Shown in pieces: positions 31,591 through 38,757 of a DNA stretch of 38,757 bases. The DNA is taken from positions 1-38,757 of the forward strand of contig DIUR01000005.1 of the NCBI GenBank assembly GCA_002428265.1, written 5' to 3'. The notes under the pieces were generated by a model. That model was not told where the DNA came from, did not search any database, and was given only the letters and a program-made list of their open reading frames with translations. The DNA is from Bacteriovoracaceae bacterium UBA6153. Lineage in GTDB: Bacteria; Bdellovibrionota; Bacteriovoracia; Bacteriovoracales; Bacteriovoracaceae. The translations under genes and the position numbers were made by a program. How positions within the stretch are numbered: position 1 is the first letter of the stretch; the number at the start of each line of letters is the position of its first letter.

Positions 31591-32387
31591 TTGGTAAACC
31601 TCTCATGAAAATAAATTAAAACTGGTTTTCCAGCATAAATGACGGCCTTCGGCTCTTTTGATTTCATCTCCGAGTTCATAAGTTCATTAGTTTCATCAAG
31701 GGAATTTAAAACACCGTTAGTTATTCGATTTTTTCTATTGTTTATCGTGAGTTCCCCATAAGGACTACTTAGTCTTTCAGTACCTAATTCAATGAGTCCT
31801 CTTGAAAATGCCGTTGCTATACTTGCGGCCATATATTCTTCTTTACCTTCATAAACTTCATCGGCCTTAAGTCCACTTGAACCATCCATATTTAAAAGAT
31901 TGGCCCTAATCTCAAATTCTTCTTCATCATTAGGTGTGATCAATTTATGGCAAACAGATAAGACTCTTTTAAATTTAGTGACTCCACGGCAAATAAAGCG
32001 AGTACCGATTGGTAAGGCCTCGCCATCTGTGACTTCTACAATTAAAGGAGATTCTAAATTAGTAGATATGACAGAATTTAATAAAATACCTTTAATGACG
32101 GTTCCTGTTTTAAAGTCATACTGATTTGTAAAATCCCAAACGCCTGATCGTTCTTGAAACTTCCCCAAGAGATTTTCAATTTTTTGTCCTTGAAGGTTTA
32201 AGTTTGAAAGAGCACGATCAAGGCCTGAGTTTACTGAAACACTTTTTTTAGTGGCAGTAGTCTTTAAAATTTTTGAAGCCTCCTTTTTCTTTTTGGGTGG
32301 AACTATTTTTAGTTCAGCTTCATCAGCTAAAATATTTGAAGCAGATAAGCTGAATAAAATTAAAAGCATCCATTTATTAAACTTCAT
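31587..32387 (-). CDS. VirB10/TraB-like core complex protein
   Basis: 266 aa; the start is the ATG at 32387 in a TAATG overlap with the VirB9-like stop. A signal-type helix (KWMLLILFSLSASNILA) is followed by a linker and the VirB10 beta-barrel: TVIKGILLNSVISTNLESPL, LPIGTRFICRG, GLKADEVYEG and KPVLIYFHERF. The GTV.KG.L.....N....P.....D and P.GT..C motifs are standard for VirB10/TrbI/TraB. It is short compared to the usual 350-450 aa because the cytoplasmic and proline-rich parts are reduced. It forms the periplasmic ring with the VirB9-like protein. Confidence 0.75.
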   Translation of the reverse strand: MKFNKWMLLILFSLSASNILADEAELKIVPPKKKKEASKILKTTATKKSVSVNSGLDRALSNLNLQGQKIENLLGKFQERSGVWDFTNQYDFKTGTVIKGILLNSVISTNLESPLIVEVTDGEALPIGTRFICRGVTKFKRVLSVCHKLITPNDEEEFEIRANLLNMDGSSGLKADEVYEGKEEYMAASIATAFSRGLIELGTERLSSPYGELTINNRKNRITNGVLNSLDETNELMNSEMKSKEPKAVIYAGKPVLIYFHERFTK

Positions 32388-32869
32388 TAATTCCATACCC
32401 TTTGATTGTTAATTATTATGGGAGAGCCTTTAGAAAAATACCCGTCACGGATGACTTCAACACCATTAACATTGATTGGCGTTTTAGATTTATTAATAAC
32501 CCAAGAAGAAGTCTCTCCCTCAAAAACTTTAAACGAATCGTTCTCTAGCTTTTTTTCAAAACTTCGATTAATTGCCCCTTCATAGATATTGATAAAGGAA
32601 TGAGACTTCTGTGCTTCAAGATTTGCGCTTACTTCTTTTAATTTAAACTGATAATGATGATCTTTTGTGATCACGATCATGTCAGTTTCAATAAAAGGTT
32701 TAAGAGGTCGCATGACCACAATCTTTTGATTTCTTGCTCTGTGAAGATCAAAATCTCCTTCACGTCCGGCACTGATGTATTCAACGGGTTCATCAAAAAC
32801 TAAAGTTGTCGGATGATTTGTACTTAAAAATAAAAAAATCATACTCTTTGCCAGGATATAGAAATTCAT
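32387..32869 (-). CDS. VirB9/TraK-like periplasmic protein
   Basis: 160 aa with a hydrophobic N-terminal segment (LAKSMIFLFLS, probable signal peptide). The beta-rich remainder (DEPVEYISAGREGDFDLHRA, then VVMRPLKPFIETDMIVIT) is like the N-terminal domain of VirB9/TraK, where such a strand-loop pattern contacts VirB10. The C-terminal domain usual in VirB9 is absent or strongly diverged, so this is a position-based call. It overlaps both neighbours by 1 base (TAATG). Confidence 0.5.
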   Translation of the reverse strand: MNFYILAKSMIFLFLSTNHPTTLVFDEPVEYISAGREGDFDLHRARNQKIVVMRPLKPFIETDMIVITKDHHYQFKLKEVSANLEAQKSHSFINIYEGAINRSFEKKLENDSFKVFEGETSSWVINKSKTPINVNGVEVIRDGYFSKGSPIIINNQRVWN

Positions 32870-33333
32870 TATGAGTTCTCCTTTTCAAAAAGCTCATTTT
32901 CCGTAATCTTTTTGACCTTGTAGTAAAATTTATTTTTTGAATCTTTTTCTAAGAAGTAATCAAATGATCTAAGCCCTGTGTTTGTTTTAACCAATACCTT
33001 GCAAGATTCTTCTCCCGACCAAACGGCACTTACTTTTTCATCTCCTTCAAAATAGAGGTCTTTGTAATTATCCTTTGTTACAAGCTCATAAAGGCTTTCA
33101 GTGATAATGCTTTTTGAAAGTTTTTTATCAATGATTTGCGTTGTGAGAACCGAACAAAAATCTCGTTTTGAAGCATCAAAACTTAATCCTTCACTTTCTG
33201 AAATAAAAAGTGTTTTTCCAAGTGTCATTAAGGACACTCCTAGAAAGATTGTGGAAATAACAATATTGACCTTTAAAAGTAGCCCCAATCCGTCATCGCG
33301 TATTTTATCTTTAAACAATTGGATTCCGCCCAT
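32869..33333 (-). CDS. VirB8/TraE-like inner-membrane protein
   Basis: 154 aa with GGGGGAA before the ATG. One transmembrane helix (LLLKVNIVISTIFLGVSLMT, residues 18-37) follows a short cytoplasmic N-terminus. The periplasmic part contains SKRDFCSVLTTQIIDKKLSK-like helices and a beta segment. This topology and its place between the VirB6- and VirB9-like genes suggest VirB8/TraE, an assembly factor for the core complex. Motif evidence is weak. It overlaps the VirB6-like gene by 23 bases. Confidence 0.5.
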   Translation of the reverse strand: MGGIQLFKDKIRDDGLGLLLKVNIVISTIFLGVSLMTLGKTLFISESEGLSFDASKRDFCSVLTTQIIDKKLSKSIITESLYELVTKDNYKDLYFEGDEKVSAVWSGEESCKVLVKTNTGLRSFDYFLEKDSKNKFYYKVKKITENELFEKENS

Positions 33334-34810
33334 TAAATTCCCCCTTAAAAATTGGTTTCATAACAAATGGCCTTTTTTCTTTCACGCGCTCATTTCGATT
33401 CATTCTTTTTCTCATCAGTACAAGCTCTCCTGAATCTGGTCTTACTTTTGGAATGGGATTAATGACATGATTCTTTCGATTTCTTAAAAAGCTCTTTGCT
33501 TCCGGTGCAAGTCTATCCATCTTTCGACTACTCATTTGATTGGCATTTTTATTTTGAAGATATGATCTTGCCTCATTTTTGTAATCAGAAAGTGGTAGAA
33601 CTGCTCTTTTGGCAAAAGGTAAGGCCTCTGCTGTATAGCTTTTTGAATCAGGTGTTTTTTTATGTTGATATTCTTTTAAGTTTTGAGCTTCCTGTGACCT
33701 TGCCATTTTTGCCATTGAGTTTTCTTTTCGGTTTACAATTGCATCAGTTCCTAAAACGACTTTTTCAGAAAGAGTTGTTTTCTTTAATCCATCTTTAAAG
33801 TCAGCGATCCCACCTTTAAATTTTTCACCTTTGGCTTCAGCATTGAGTGTATTAAGTGTCGGCCCGACACCTTTAGATTGAGCGATCTCACTTGCTCTAT
33901 TTGAAATTGAACTGTTCACCTTGTTCATTAAAGGTTTTGTCGTTGATCCATGAATGGCACCGCCAATCATTTTTGATTTACTTCCTATAAACTTAGAGGC
34001 AATTGAAGCACCTCCAATCATGGTGGACATGGCCGCCATCTGACCGATATTATCTGCTACACCTGAAACACCACTTTCATTCATAATTTTTGTGGTAATA
34101 AGCGGAGTAAGAAGCAAGATAATAGTCATTACTAAAAGCTGAATTAGGCTTTCAAGATTTTGGACAATTCCACCCGAATAAGTTTTAAAGAAAGCATCGC
34201 TATCACCAATGAGAGCTAAAACAATCGCTACAACAAAAGGCATAATCATGCACCAGAGGCTTGTCTTAACCGCACCAACTAAACTTTTTGAAGTTATGGG
34301 CAGAATACTTAAAACTGCACACAGTCCAAAAAGAGCAATCCCTAAATGGTAGATAAGGCTATAGAGCTGAGTGAGTAAAAAGAAGGCCACATAGGATAAA
34401 AGAAAAATAATCATCACGATTGGATCATCGACAACCATTTTTACAATGTTCGTAAGTTTACTCCAAACTCCGGCCTTTTCTCCGTCAATTGTTTCACTTT
34501 TGGCATTTTGATAGGCCGTAAGAAACTTATTTTGTGGAGAATAGCGACTAATAAGTTCTGAGCTAATCTTTAAACTTGTATCAACAGCACCCACATGTAT
34601 AGGAGTTAGAAGTTTAATTGCTAAAAATGCAATAACCGATCTTTTCGCCACACTTTTAAAATCAAAGTTGGTGAAATACTCCACACACATTCCAATATAA
34701 AAAGCTGGAAGTAAAAATAGGAGTGCCGATTGATTTAAGTAGTTACTTAGTCCCAAAACTTTAGGATTAGTTATAAGGAGTAAATCTTTAAGCATTGATG
34801 ATTCAATCAT
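33311..34810 (-). CDS. VirB6/TrbL-like polytopic membrane protein
   Basis: 499 aa. About six transmembrane helices lie in the first 280 residues (for example SALLFLLPAFYIGMCVEYF, VMIIFLLSYVAFFLLTQLY, LIQLLVMTIILLLTPLITT). A long hydrophilic, basic C-terminal tail of about 220 residues (KAVLPLSDYKNEARSYLQNK, SRKMDRLAPEAKSFLRNR) follows. This is the layout of VirB6/TrbL channel proteins. The start overlaps the VirB5-like stop by 4 bases. It should form the inner-membrane part of the transfer channel. Confidence 0.7.
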   Translation of the reverse strand: MIESSMLKDLLLITNPKVLGLSNYLNQSALLFLLPAFYIGMCVEYFTNFDFKSVAKRSVIAFLAIKLLTPIHVGAVDTSLKISSELISRYSPQNKFLTAYQNAKSETIDGEKAGVWSKLTNIVKMVVDDPIVMIIFLLSYVAFFLLTQLYSLIYHLGIALFGLCAVLSILPITSKSLVGAVKTSLWCMIMPFVVAIVLALIGDSDAFFKTYSGGIVQNLESLIQLLVMTIILLLTPLITTKIMNESGVSGVADNIGQMAAMSTMIGGASIASKFIGSKSKMIGGAIHGSTTKPLMNKVNSSISNRASEIAQSKGVGPTLNTLNAEAKGEKFKGGIADFKDGLKKTTLSEKVVLGTDAIVNRKENSMAKMARSQEAQNLKEYQHKKTPDSKSYTAEALPFAKRAVLPLSDYKNEARSYLQNKNANQMSSRKMDRLAPEAKSFLRNRKNHVINPIPKVRPDSGELVLMRKRMNRNERVKEKRPFVMKPIFKGEFNGRNPIV

Positions 34811-35511
34811 AAATTATTTCTACCCGTTAAACTTTTACCTTTAATCTGGTAATACTTTTCTCGCTCGATTTTTTTTACTGCCTCATCTTTTAACTCCCTG
34901 TTAATTAGCTTATTTTGCTCAGAGAGCTTTTCTGCAATAAGTGCGTTCATTTGATTGCCTTCAACTTGGGCCTTATAAGTAAGTGCCGTGTTTTGGGCCA
35001 TCATTTTTTGAGCTTCGTTAGTGGAATGAATTTCACCAGATCGCATGACTTGATTGTTTGCAAAACTTAGCTCACGATTTGAATCTTTCACTTTGTCCGA
35101 GAGTTTTGTTTCTGCGACTTCATTTTTAGCTTCATCAGTTCGATATTCATTAATCATGGCCTTTAAAGATTGAGTTTCGCTCTTGAGTGCTCGTATGGCC
35201 GCATTTAATCCTTCCAAGTCTTTTGGATCTCTTTTTGATAGCTCCACATAATTTTGAGCGATATACTGAATCCGCTCGGCCCTGAAATAATGATCTCGCG
35301 CAATCTGATTGTATTTCTCCATGAGTCCCGTGTACTTTTCAGCATTACTCACAAGCTTTTCAAGCTCATTGAGTTGACTTGCAGTATTTGAAACAAGGTT
35401 AAATAAAAGTGCTGTATCACTATCTGGAGCAAATAAAGTTGATGCCCTAGAACTCACAGAAAGAATCGAAGTGGATAGTACTATATAAATAACAAATAAA
35501 AATTTACGCAC
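34807..35511 (-). CDS. VirB5/TrbJ-like secreted coiled-coil protein
   Basis: 234 aa with a signal peptide (MRKFLFVIYIVLSTSILSVS, cleavage near SRAS). The mature part is almost all helical, with heptad-like stretches (LLFNLVSNTASQLNELEKLV, RDPKDLEGLNAAIRALKSET) typical of VirB5/TrbJ, which sits at the tip of the conjugative pilus or in the periplasm. The ATG overlaps the virB4 stop by 8 bases. The call rests on topology and position. Confidence 0.6.
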   Translation of the reverse strand: MRKFLFVIYIVLSTSILSVSSRASTLFAPDSDTALLFNLVSNTASQLNELEKLVSNAEKYTGLMEKYNQIARDHYFRAERIQYIAQNYVELSKRDPKDLEGLNAAIRALKSETQSLKAMINEYRTDEAKNEVAETKLSDKVKDSNRELSFANNQVMRSGEIHSTNEAQKMMAQNTALTYKAQVEGNQMNALIAEKLSEQNKLINRELKDEAVKKIEREKYYQIKGKSLTGRNNL

Positions 35512-35951
35512 TCATACCTCCAAAATAATATTTAAAGTCAACATAGCGATCCATGATTTCAGGAAAAGAGAAATACTCAACATAATGTCCATAAAAACGA
35601 TCAAAGGAATTTCTGTCGTTGTGATTACTCGTAAAAAGCTCATACTCTAATGCTGTCGGGTAAAAACGAGCAATTTTTTTGTGATGTTCAGTTTTAACGT
35701 AAAACTCAGAGTATTCTTTTCTTTTAGTTGAAAGTTCTCTTATTTTCTCCACATCAAAAGAAGTAATTTCACTAGAAGTTTCAATCGTCTGTTGAAACAA
35801 AATTTTTGTAGAGCATAGCTTGGCAATGACTTTTCCCATCTGGGTTTCTGAGAAGTCATCAATTCCTTGAGAGATAGCAATGGCACTGGCCCCGGATTTT
35901 CTAAAGGTTCTAAAACATTCCGCTATATACTCTGCATTGTTAGTTAAAAAA
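35504..35951 (-). CDS. virB4: VirB4/TraC conjugation ATPase, exon 2 (C-terminus)
   Basis: Read from 35951, right after group II intron 2: FLTNNAEYIAECFRTFRKSG, then SAIAISQGIDDFSETQMGKV, LFQQTIETSSEI and the end MDRYVDFKYYFGGMSA. This is the C-terminal third of the VirB4/TraC ATPase after Walker B (the arginine/RKSG helix and the SQ-x-xxDF sensor segment). Joined to exon 1, codon DEVW-D-FLTNN is uninterrupted and the frame is kept. A longer open frame back to 36232 is intron sequence. It overlaps the VirB5-like gene by 8 bases. Confidence 0.85.
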
Positions 35952-37851
35952 AGTGAGTAGACCGGAGGAATTTCACCCCCAGCCCCTCTTAGAACCGTAC
36001 GTGAATCTCTCGATTCATACGGCTCCCACCATCTCATAACCATAAAATTAATCATAAAATTCCTCCCACAAAGCAAAGTAGTTAGGATGCTTGCGCGCCA
36101 ACTGATAAATCCATTTGGTCGCATGTGCTCTACAATTAATTTTTCCTCGATACTTTCTAAGTGCCCATCTTGTGAGCTGAATGTGAAATTGATAGCGTAT
36201 GGGGGCAAAGGCCCTTTTGTAGTGTTGGCCATAGTAGTTTACCCATCCTCTTAAAACAGGATTAAGATCGCGTGACATTTCTTCTATTGAAAGGTCACCT
36301 CTACGACCGATGTGCCAAGACTTAATTGTATCTTGTATCTTTCCTCTAGCTTGCTTACTCATCCCTGGCATAAAACCATCATATAGGCCTTGCTTGCCAC
36401 GAACAGTTCTCTTTTTAAAAGTAAATCCAAGAAAATCAAAACAAGTTGGATAACCTGTTCCCCAACCAACTCTTCTTCCATCCTCGCATAAGACAATTTT
36501 TGTCTTTTCAGGATGAAGTTCGAGTTTGCAAAGTTGCATTCTCTGTTTTACTTTTTCAAAGACCATTTGTGCTTCATTGAGAGTCATACAGTGGATGACA
36601 ATGTCATCTGCATAACGCTCAAACGCAAAACGAGGCTTGCTAAATTTTGCTTCAAACCAAGTGTCAAATGCATGATGTAGGAAAATGTTTGCTAAAAGAG
36701 GACTTATAACTCCACCTTGGGGAGTTCCCTTAGTCCTTGGTTGGGCTGGTTCACCTACCTTTTGCATTGGAGACGTTAACCATCTTTCGATATATAACAG
36801 AACCCATTTACAATCCGTGTGTTTTCGAACCACACGCATCAAGAGTTCGTGATCGATATTATCAAAGAACCCTTTGATATCGAGATCAACGACCCAACCT
36901 TTTTGCCAACAATTGATCTTGCAAGCTTCCACCGCTTGGAGAGCTGATCTCTTTGGACGATAACCATAAGAACTATCGTGAAAAAGAGGATCAACTTTTG
37001 GTTCCAATCGATTTTTGGCAACAGTCTGTGCAATACGATCTGCGACAGTCGGAATACCAAGCTTGCGTTGACCGCCATCCTTTTTGGGGATGGATACTTC
37101 CTTCACCGCTGGAGGAAAATACGATCCTGATGACAGGCGACTCCAAAGTTTATATAGATTATCTTTTAAATTATCCTCAAACTGTTTAATCGTTTCTTCA
37201 TCAATACCGGCCGCGCCTTTGTTGCGCTTTACTTGTTCATACGCTCTCCACACCTCCTGCTTAGAAATATCAAATGGTCTGATCTTATCCACACGTTCCT
37301 CCTGTTTTGCAGTTGACACATGAACTTGATCTGAAATAGTACAATCCCTTTGCTCCATCCTTTTTCGAGGACTTCATCGCTACTACGGATTGTTCTGTCC
37401 CTGTGTTTCGCATTGGTACTTTCGCACTTGCTGTTTCTTCAGCTTGAACTTTTCCCTTTACATCGAAACGACAGGTTCCCACGTTCCACACTGGAGCCTG
37501 AGCTAGAATCATGCCACCTCTACGCCGCGCGCCGCTTGGGTCCATAAACAGGCACTGCCCAAGCTTATCCCAGAGTGCTGGAAGGCCTCTGGTTTTGACG
37601 CGATTTTCGACTTCTCGACGCCACAACGGTGATTCAGTTTTATTCATCTTTCTAGCTCTCACATGAACCATTTGAATGGCCCTTTTCCTTTCGCTTGCCA
37701 CCTGGCCTCTTAAACCAAGCAGTGAAAGGTTGTTTGACCCAATTCCTGTAAATCGAGCCGAGGGGACTACCCTCATCTCCAGTGCAGCATCTTCGATCAT
37801 TAAGCCACCAACTTTTCAGTTACAGGCTTACGAACTAAGTTCGTGGCGCAC
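35952..37851 (-). mobile_element. Group II intron 2, inserted in virB4
   Basis: An intron of 1.90 kb starting GTGCGC at 37851. Domain V is at 35992-36025 (GAGCCGTATGAATC, GAGA loop, CACGTACGGTTC). The 3' end is near CTACTCACT at 35952, one or two bases uncertain. It cuts virB4 right after the Walker B aspartate-glutamate (DEVW), in the most conserved part of the gene. Intron RNA segments align well with intron 1 around the 5' end and domain V, so both belong to the same class, but the two are clearly diverged. An open frame at 37285-37800 is intron RNA, not a gene. Confidence 0.9.
36048..37292 (-). CDS. ltrA: Group II intron reverse transcriptase/maturase 2
   Basis: 414 aa from a GTG at 37292 behind AGGAGGAAC; the ORF open back to 37358 is part of the intron RNA. 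RT blocks are complete: GAAGIDEETIKQFEDNLKDN, FPPAVKEVSIPKKDGGQRKL, SSYGYRPKRSALQAVEACK, GWVVDLDIKGFFDNIDHELL, TKGTPQGGVISPLLANIFLH and FAFERYADDIVIHC. Domain X (NPVLRGWVNYYGQHYKRAFA) follows. No HNH domain. It should remove intron 2 from virB4 mRNA; the conjugation ATPase depends on this. Confidence 0.9.
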   Translation of the reverse strand: MDKIRPFDISKQEVWRAYEQVKRNKGAAGIDEETIKQFEDNLKDNLYKLWSRLSSGSYFPPAVKEVSIPKKDGGQRKLGIPTVADRIAQTVAKNRLEPKVDPLFHDSSYGYRPKRSALQAVEACKINCWQKGWVVDLDIKGFFDNIDHELLMRVVRKHTDCKWVLLYIERWLTSPMQKVGEPAQPRTKGTPQGGVISPLLANIFLHHAFDTWFEAKFSKPRFAFERYADDIVIHCMTLNEAQMVFEKVKQRMQLCKLELHPEKTKIVLCEDGRRVGWGTGYPTCFDFLGFTFKKRTVRGKQGLYDGFMPGMSKQARGKIQDTIKSWHIGRRGDLSIEEMSRDLNPVLRGWVNYYGQHYKRAFAPIRYQFHIQLTRWALRKYRGKINCRAHATKWIYQLARKHPNYFALWEEFYD

Positions 37852-38757
37852 TCCCACACCTCATCAAAGATAAAAATCCTTTTGCCTTCAAGATGATTAA
37901 AGGCCTCAATTAAAAAAATAATAAGTGGTGCTTTTATTTTGTCTGGATAAAGGGTGGTATCGACATAGGTAAAAGCCGAAAGGTCACGAGTCTTGTCATC
38001 AAAAAATTCCCAAAGCTCAGAAAAATAAAGCTCAAAATCAGAAATTTCATTTGAAATAAAATGAATCAATTCTTTAAATGAAGTTACACAATTAATATTG
38101 TCATTAATAATCGAAAAAATCTTGCCTTCCATTTTTGCATTTAGTTCAGCTTTTGGAATAACACTAATAATAAGTTCTTTTAAATAATGAGGTGACTTAA
38201 ACTGCAAAGGATTAAATGAAAGACTTAAGCTCATCCCACCGAAGTATTGGGCAGTCTTTTTAAATGAGTTCCCGAGATCAAGAACAATGGCCTTGGCATC
38301 ATTTTCCAGTTCTTCAACTAAAATCTTTTGCGCAATCATGGATTTTCCAGCACCCGATTGACCTGAGAGGAGTAAGTTAAAATTTAAGGCCGATTCGTCA
38401 AAGAGATTAAAATAAATTGGATTTCCTCTTGAGCTTATAAATTCAATTCCATCACTTTGAAGCTCGTCATGTTTTAGAGGAAGAAGATTGACTAAATAAC
38501 TAGATGGCGTTTGATGGGCCCTTTTAAACTTTGGAACCCCATTACAAAGAATCGTTGGAAATAGCTCATAAAGTCCTTCTGCCTCAATATGAGGTGTGAC
38601 TTCTCCCTGCTTTAAATTTCTAATTATTATTTTTGTTTTTGCATTTAAGGAAGGGAGGGAGTCTGCTTTAACAATAAACCATGCTTCAACTTCAAAAAAT
38701 ATTTCTTCTCCTTCCATCATTGATTCAGACAGCTTTGACCTGACCGGGTTAAACCAG
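37852..38757 (-). CDS. virB4: VirB4/TraC conjugation ATPase, exon 1 (N-terminus cut by window edge)
   Basis: The frame is open to the window edge at 38757; the Met at 38720 is internal, since VirB4 has about 400 more residues upstream. Seen here are the Walker A LSGQSGAGKSMIAQK and the strand IFIFDEVW of Walker B, where exon 1 ends at GA with one base of the Asp/Glu codon left for exon 2. VirB4 supplies energy for T4SS assembly and DNA transfer. It probably starts a long co-directional transfer operon. Confidence 0.8.

Noticed and set aside
26225..37292. Retron or diversity-generating retroelement
   Set aside because: Both reverse transcriptases have the maturase X domain, a following domain V and GTGYG boundaries, so they are group II intron proteins; no msr/msd or variable/template repeat pair is seen.
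37285..37800. 171-codon open frame upstream of RT 2
   Set aside because: Part of intron 2 RNA; the frame is open by chance and matches the structural region of intron 1 at nucleotide level rather than as a protein.
1..38757. CRISPR array, rRNA or complete tRNA
   Set aside because: No regularly spaced repeats of 25-40 bases and no cloverleaf with conserved arms were found on either strand.

Overview
The window is AT-rich bacterial DNA. It starts with a short stretch of ordinary chromosome, and everything from about position 2540 to the right edge looks like an integrated mobile island. The species cannot be named from sequence alone. The F/TrbC-like conjugation genes, the AT-rich coding style and the RecQ tail would fit a Gram-negative such as a Bdellovibrionota member, but that is only a guess.

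Chromosomal flank (1-2540): the C-terminal HRDC tail of a RecQ-type helicase, a decayed aldo/keto reductase remnant, a bidirectional terminator, and a MerR-family regulator. The regulator is divergent from a DUF4442 thioesterase-like gene and a 4-TM membrane protein. A textbook MerR promoter, with a 16-bp palindrome inside an over-long spacer, lies between them. A tRNA-3'-end-like 15-mer at 2540-2554 may be the left attachment site.

Defence operon (16662 down to 2676, minus strand): tightly packed and mostly overlapping genes in the order ribbon-helix-helix regulator, DUF499 P-loop ATPase (BrxC/PglY-like), a very small PglZ-domain protein, DUF1156 adenine methyltransferase (PglXI-like), an unrecognised 171-aa protein, SNF2/RapA-type helicase (BrxHII/DrmD-like), ASCH-domain protein, DUF262-HNH protein (GmrSD/BrxU-like), and a cyclase-fold-like protein. 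The parts resemble type 3 BREX and class 1 DISARM, but no BrxA, BrxB, BrxF, BrxL or DrmABC is visible. This is the best candidate for an under-described system: a methylation-based defence fused to a modified-base sensor/nuclease arm.

Island maintenance (16.9-26.0 kb): small unknown genes, then two related excisionase-integrase pairs (19477-18202 and 26010-24586). They bracket an orphan 327-aa gene framed by a 15-bp repeat, a P4-type primase-helicase, and a class II Fic protein with its own inverted repeats and a C-terminal winged helix.

Conjugation module (26.0-38.76 kb, minus strand): a VirB4/TraC ATPase cut by the window edge, then VirB5/TrbJ-like, VirB6/TrbL-like, VirB8-, VirB9/TraK- and VirB10/TraB-like proteins, a lipoprotein, a VirD4-like coupling ATPase, a replication-relaxation-like protein, a 119-nt two-tier palindrome (oriT candidate), a basic accessory protein and an SSB. 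Two divergent group II introns with their own reverse transcriptases split this module. One interrupts ssb after its GR motif, and the other interrupts virB4 directly inside the Walker B segment. Reading across both proposed splice sites restores full-length, family-like proteins, so both introns look functional and correctly spliced. VirB2, VirB3, VirB11 and a clear relaxase are not in the window and would lie beyond the right edge or be unrecognised.
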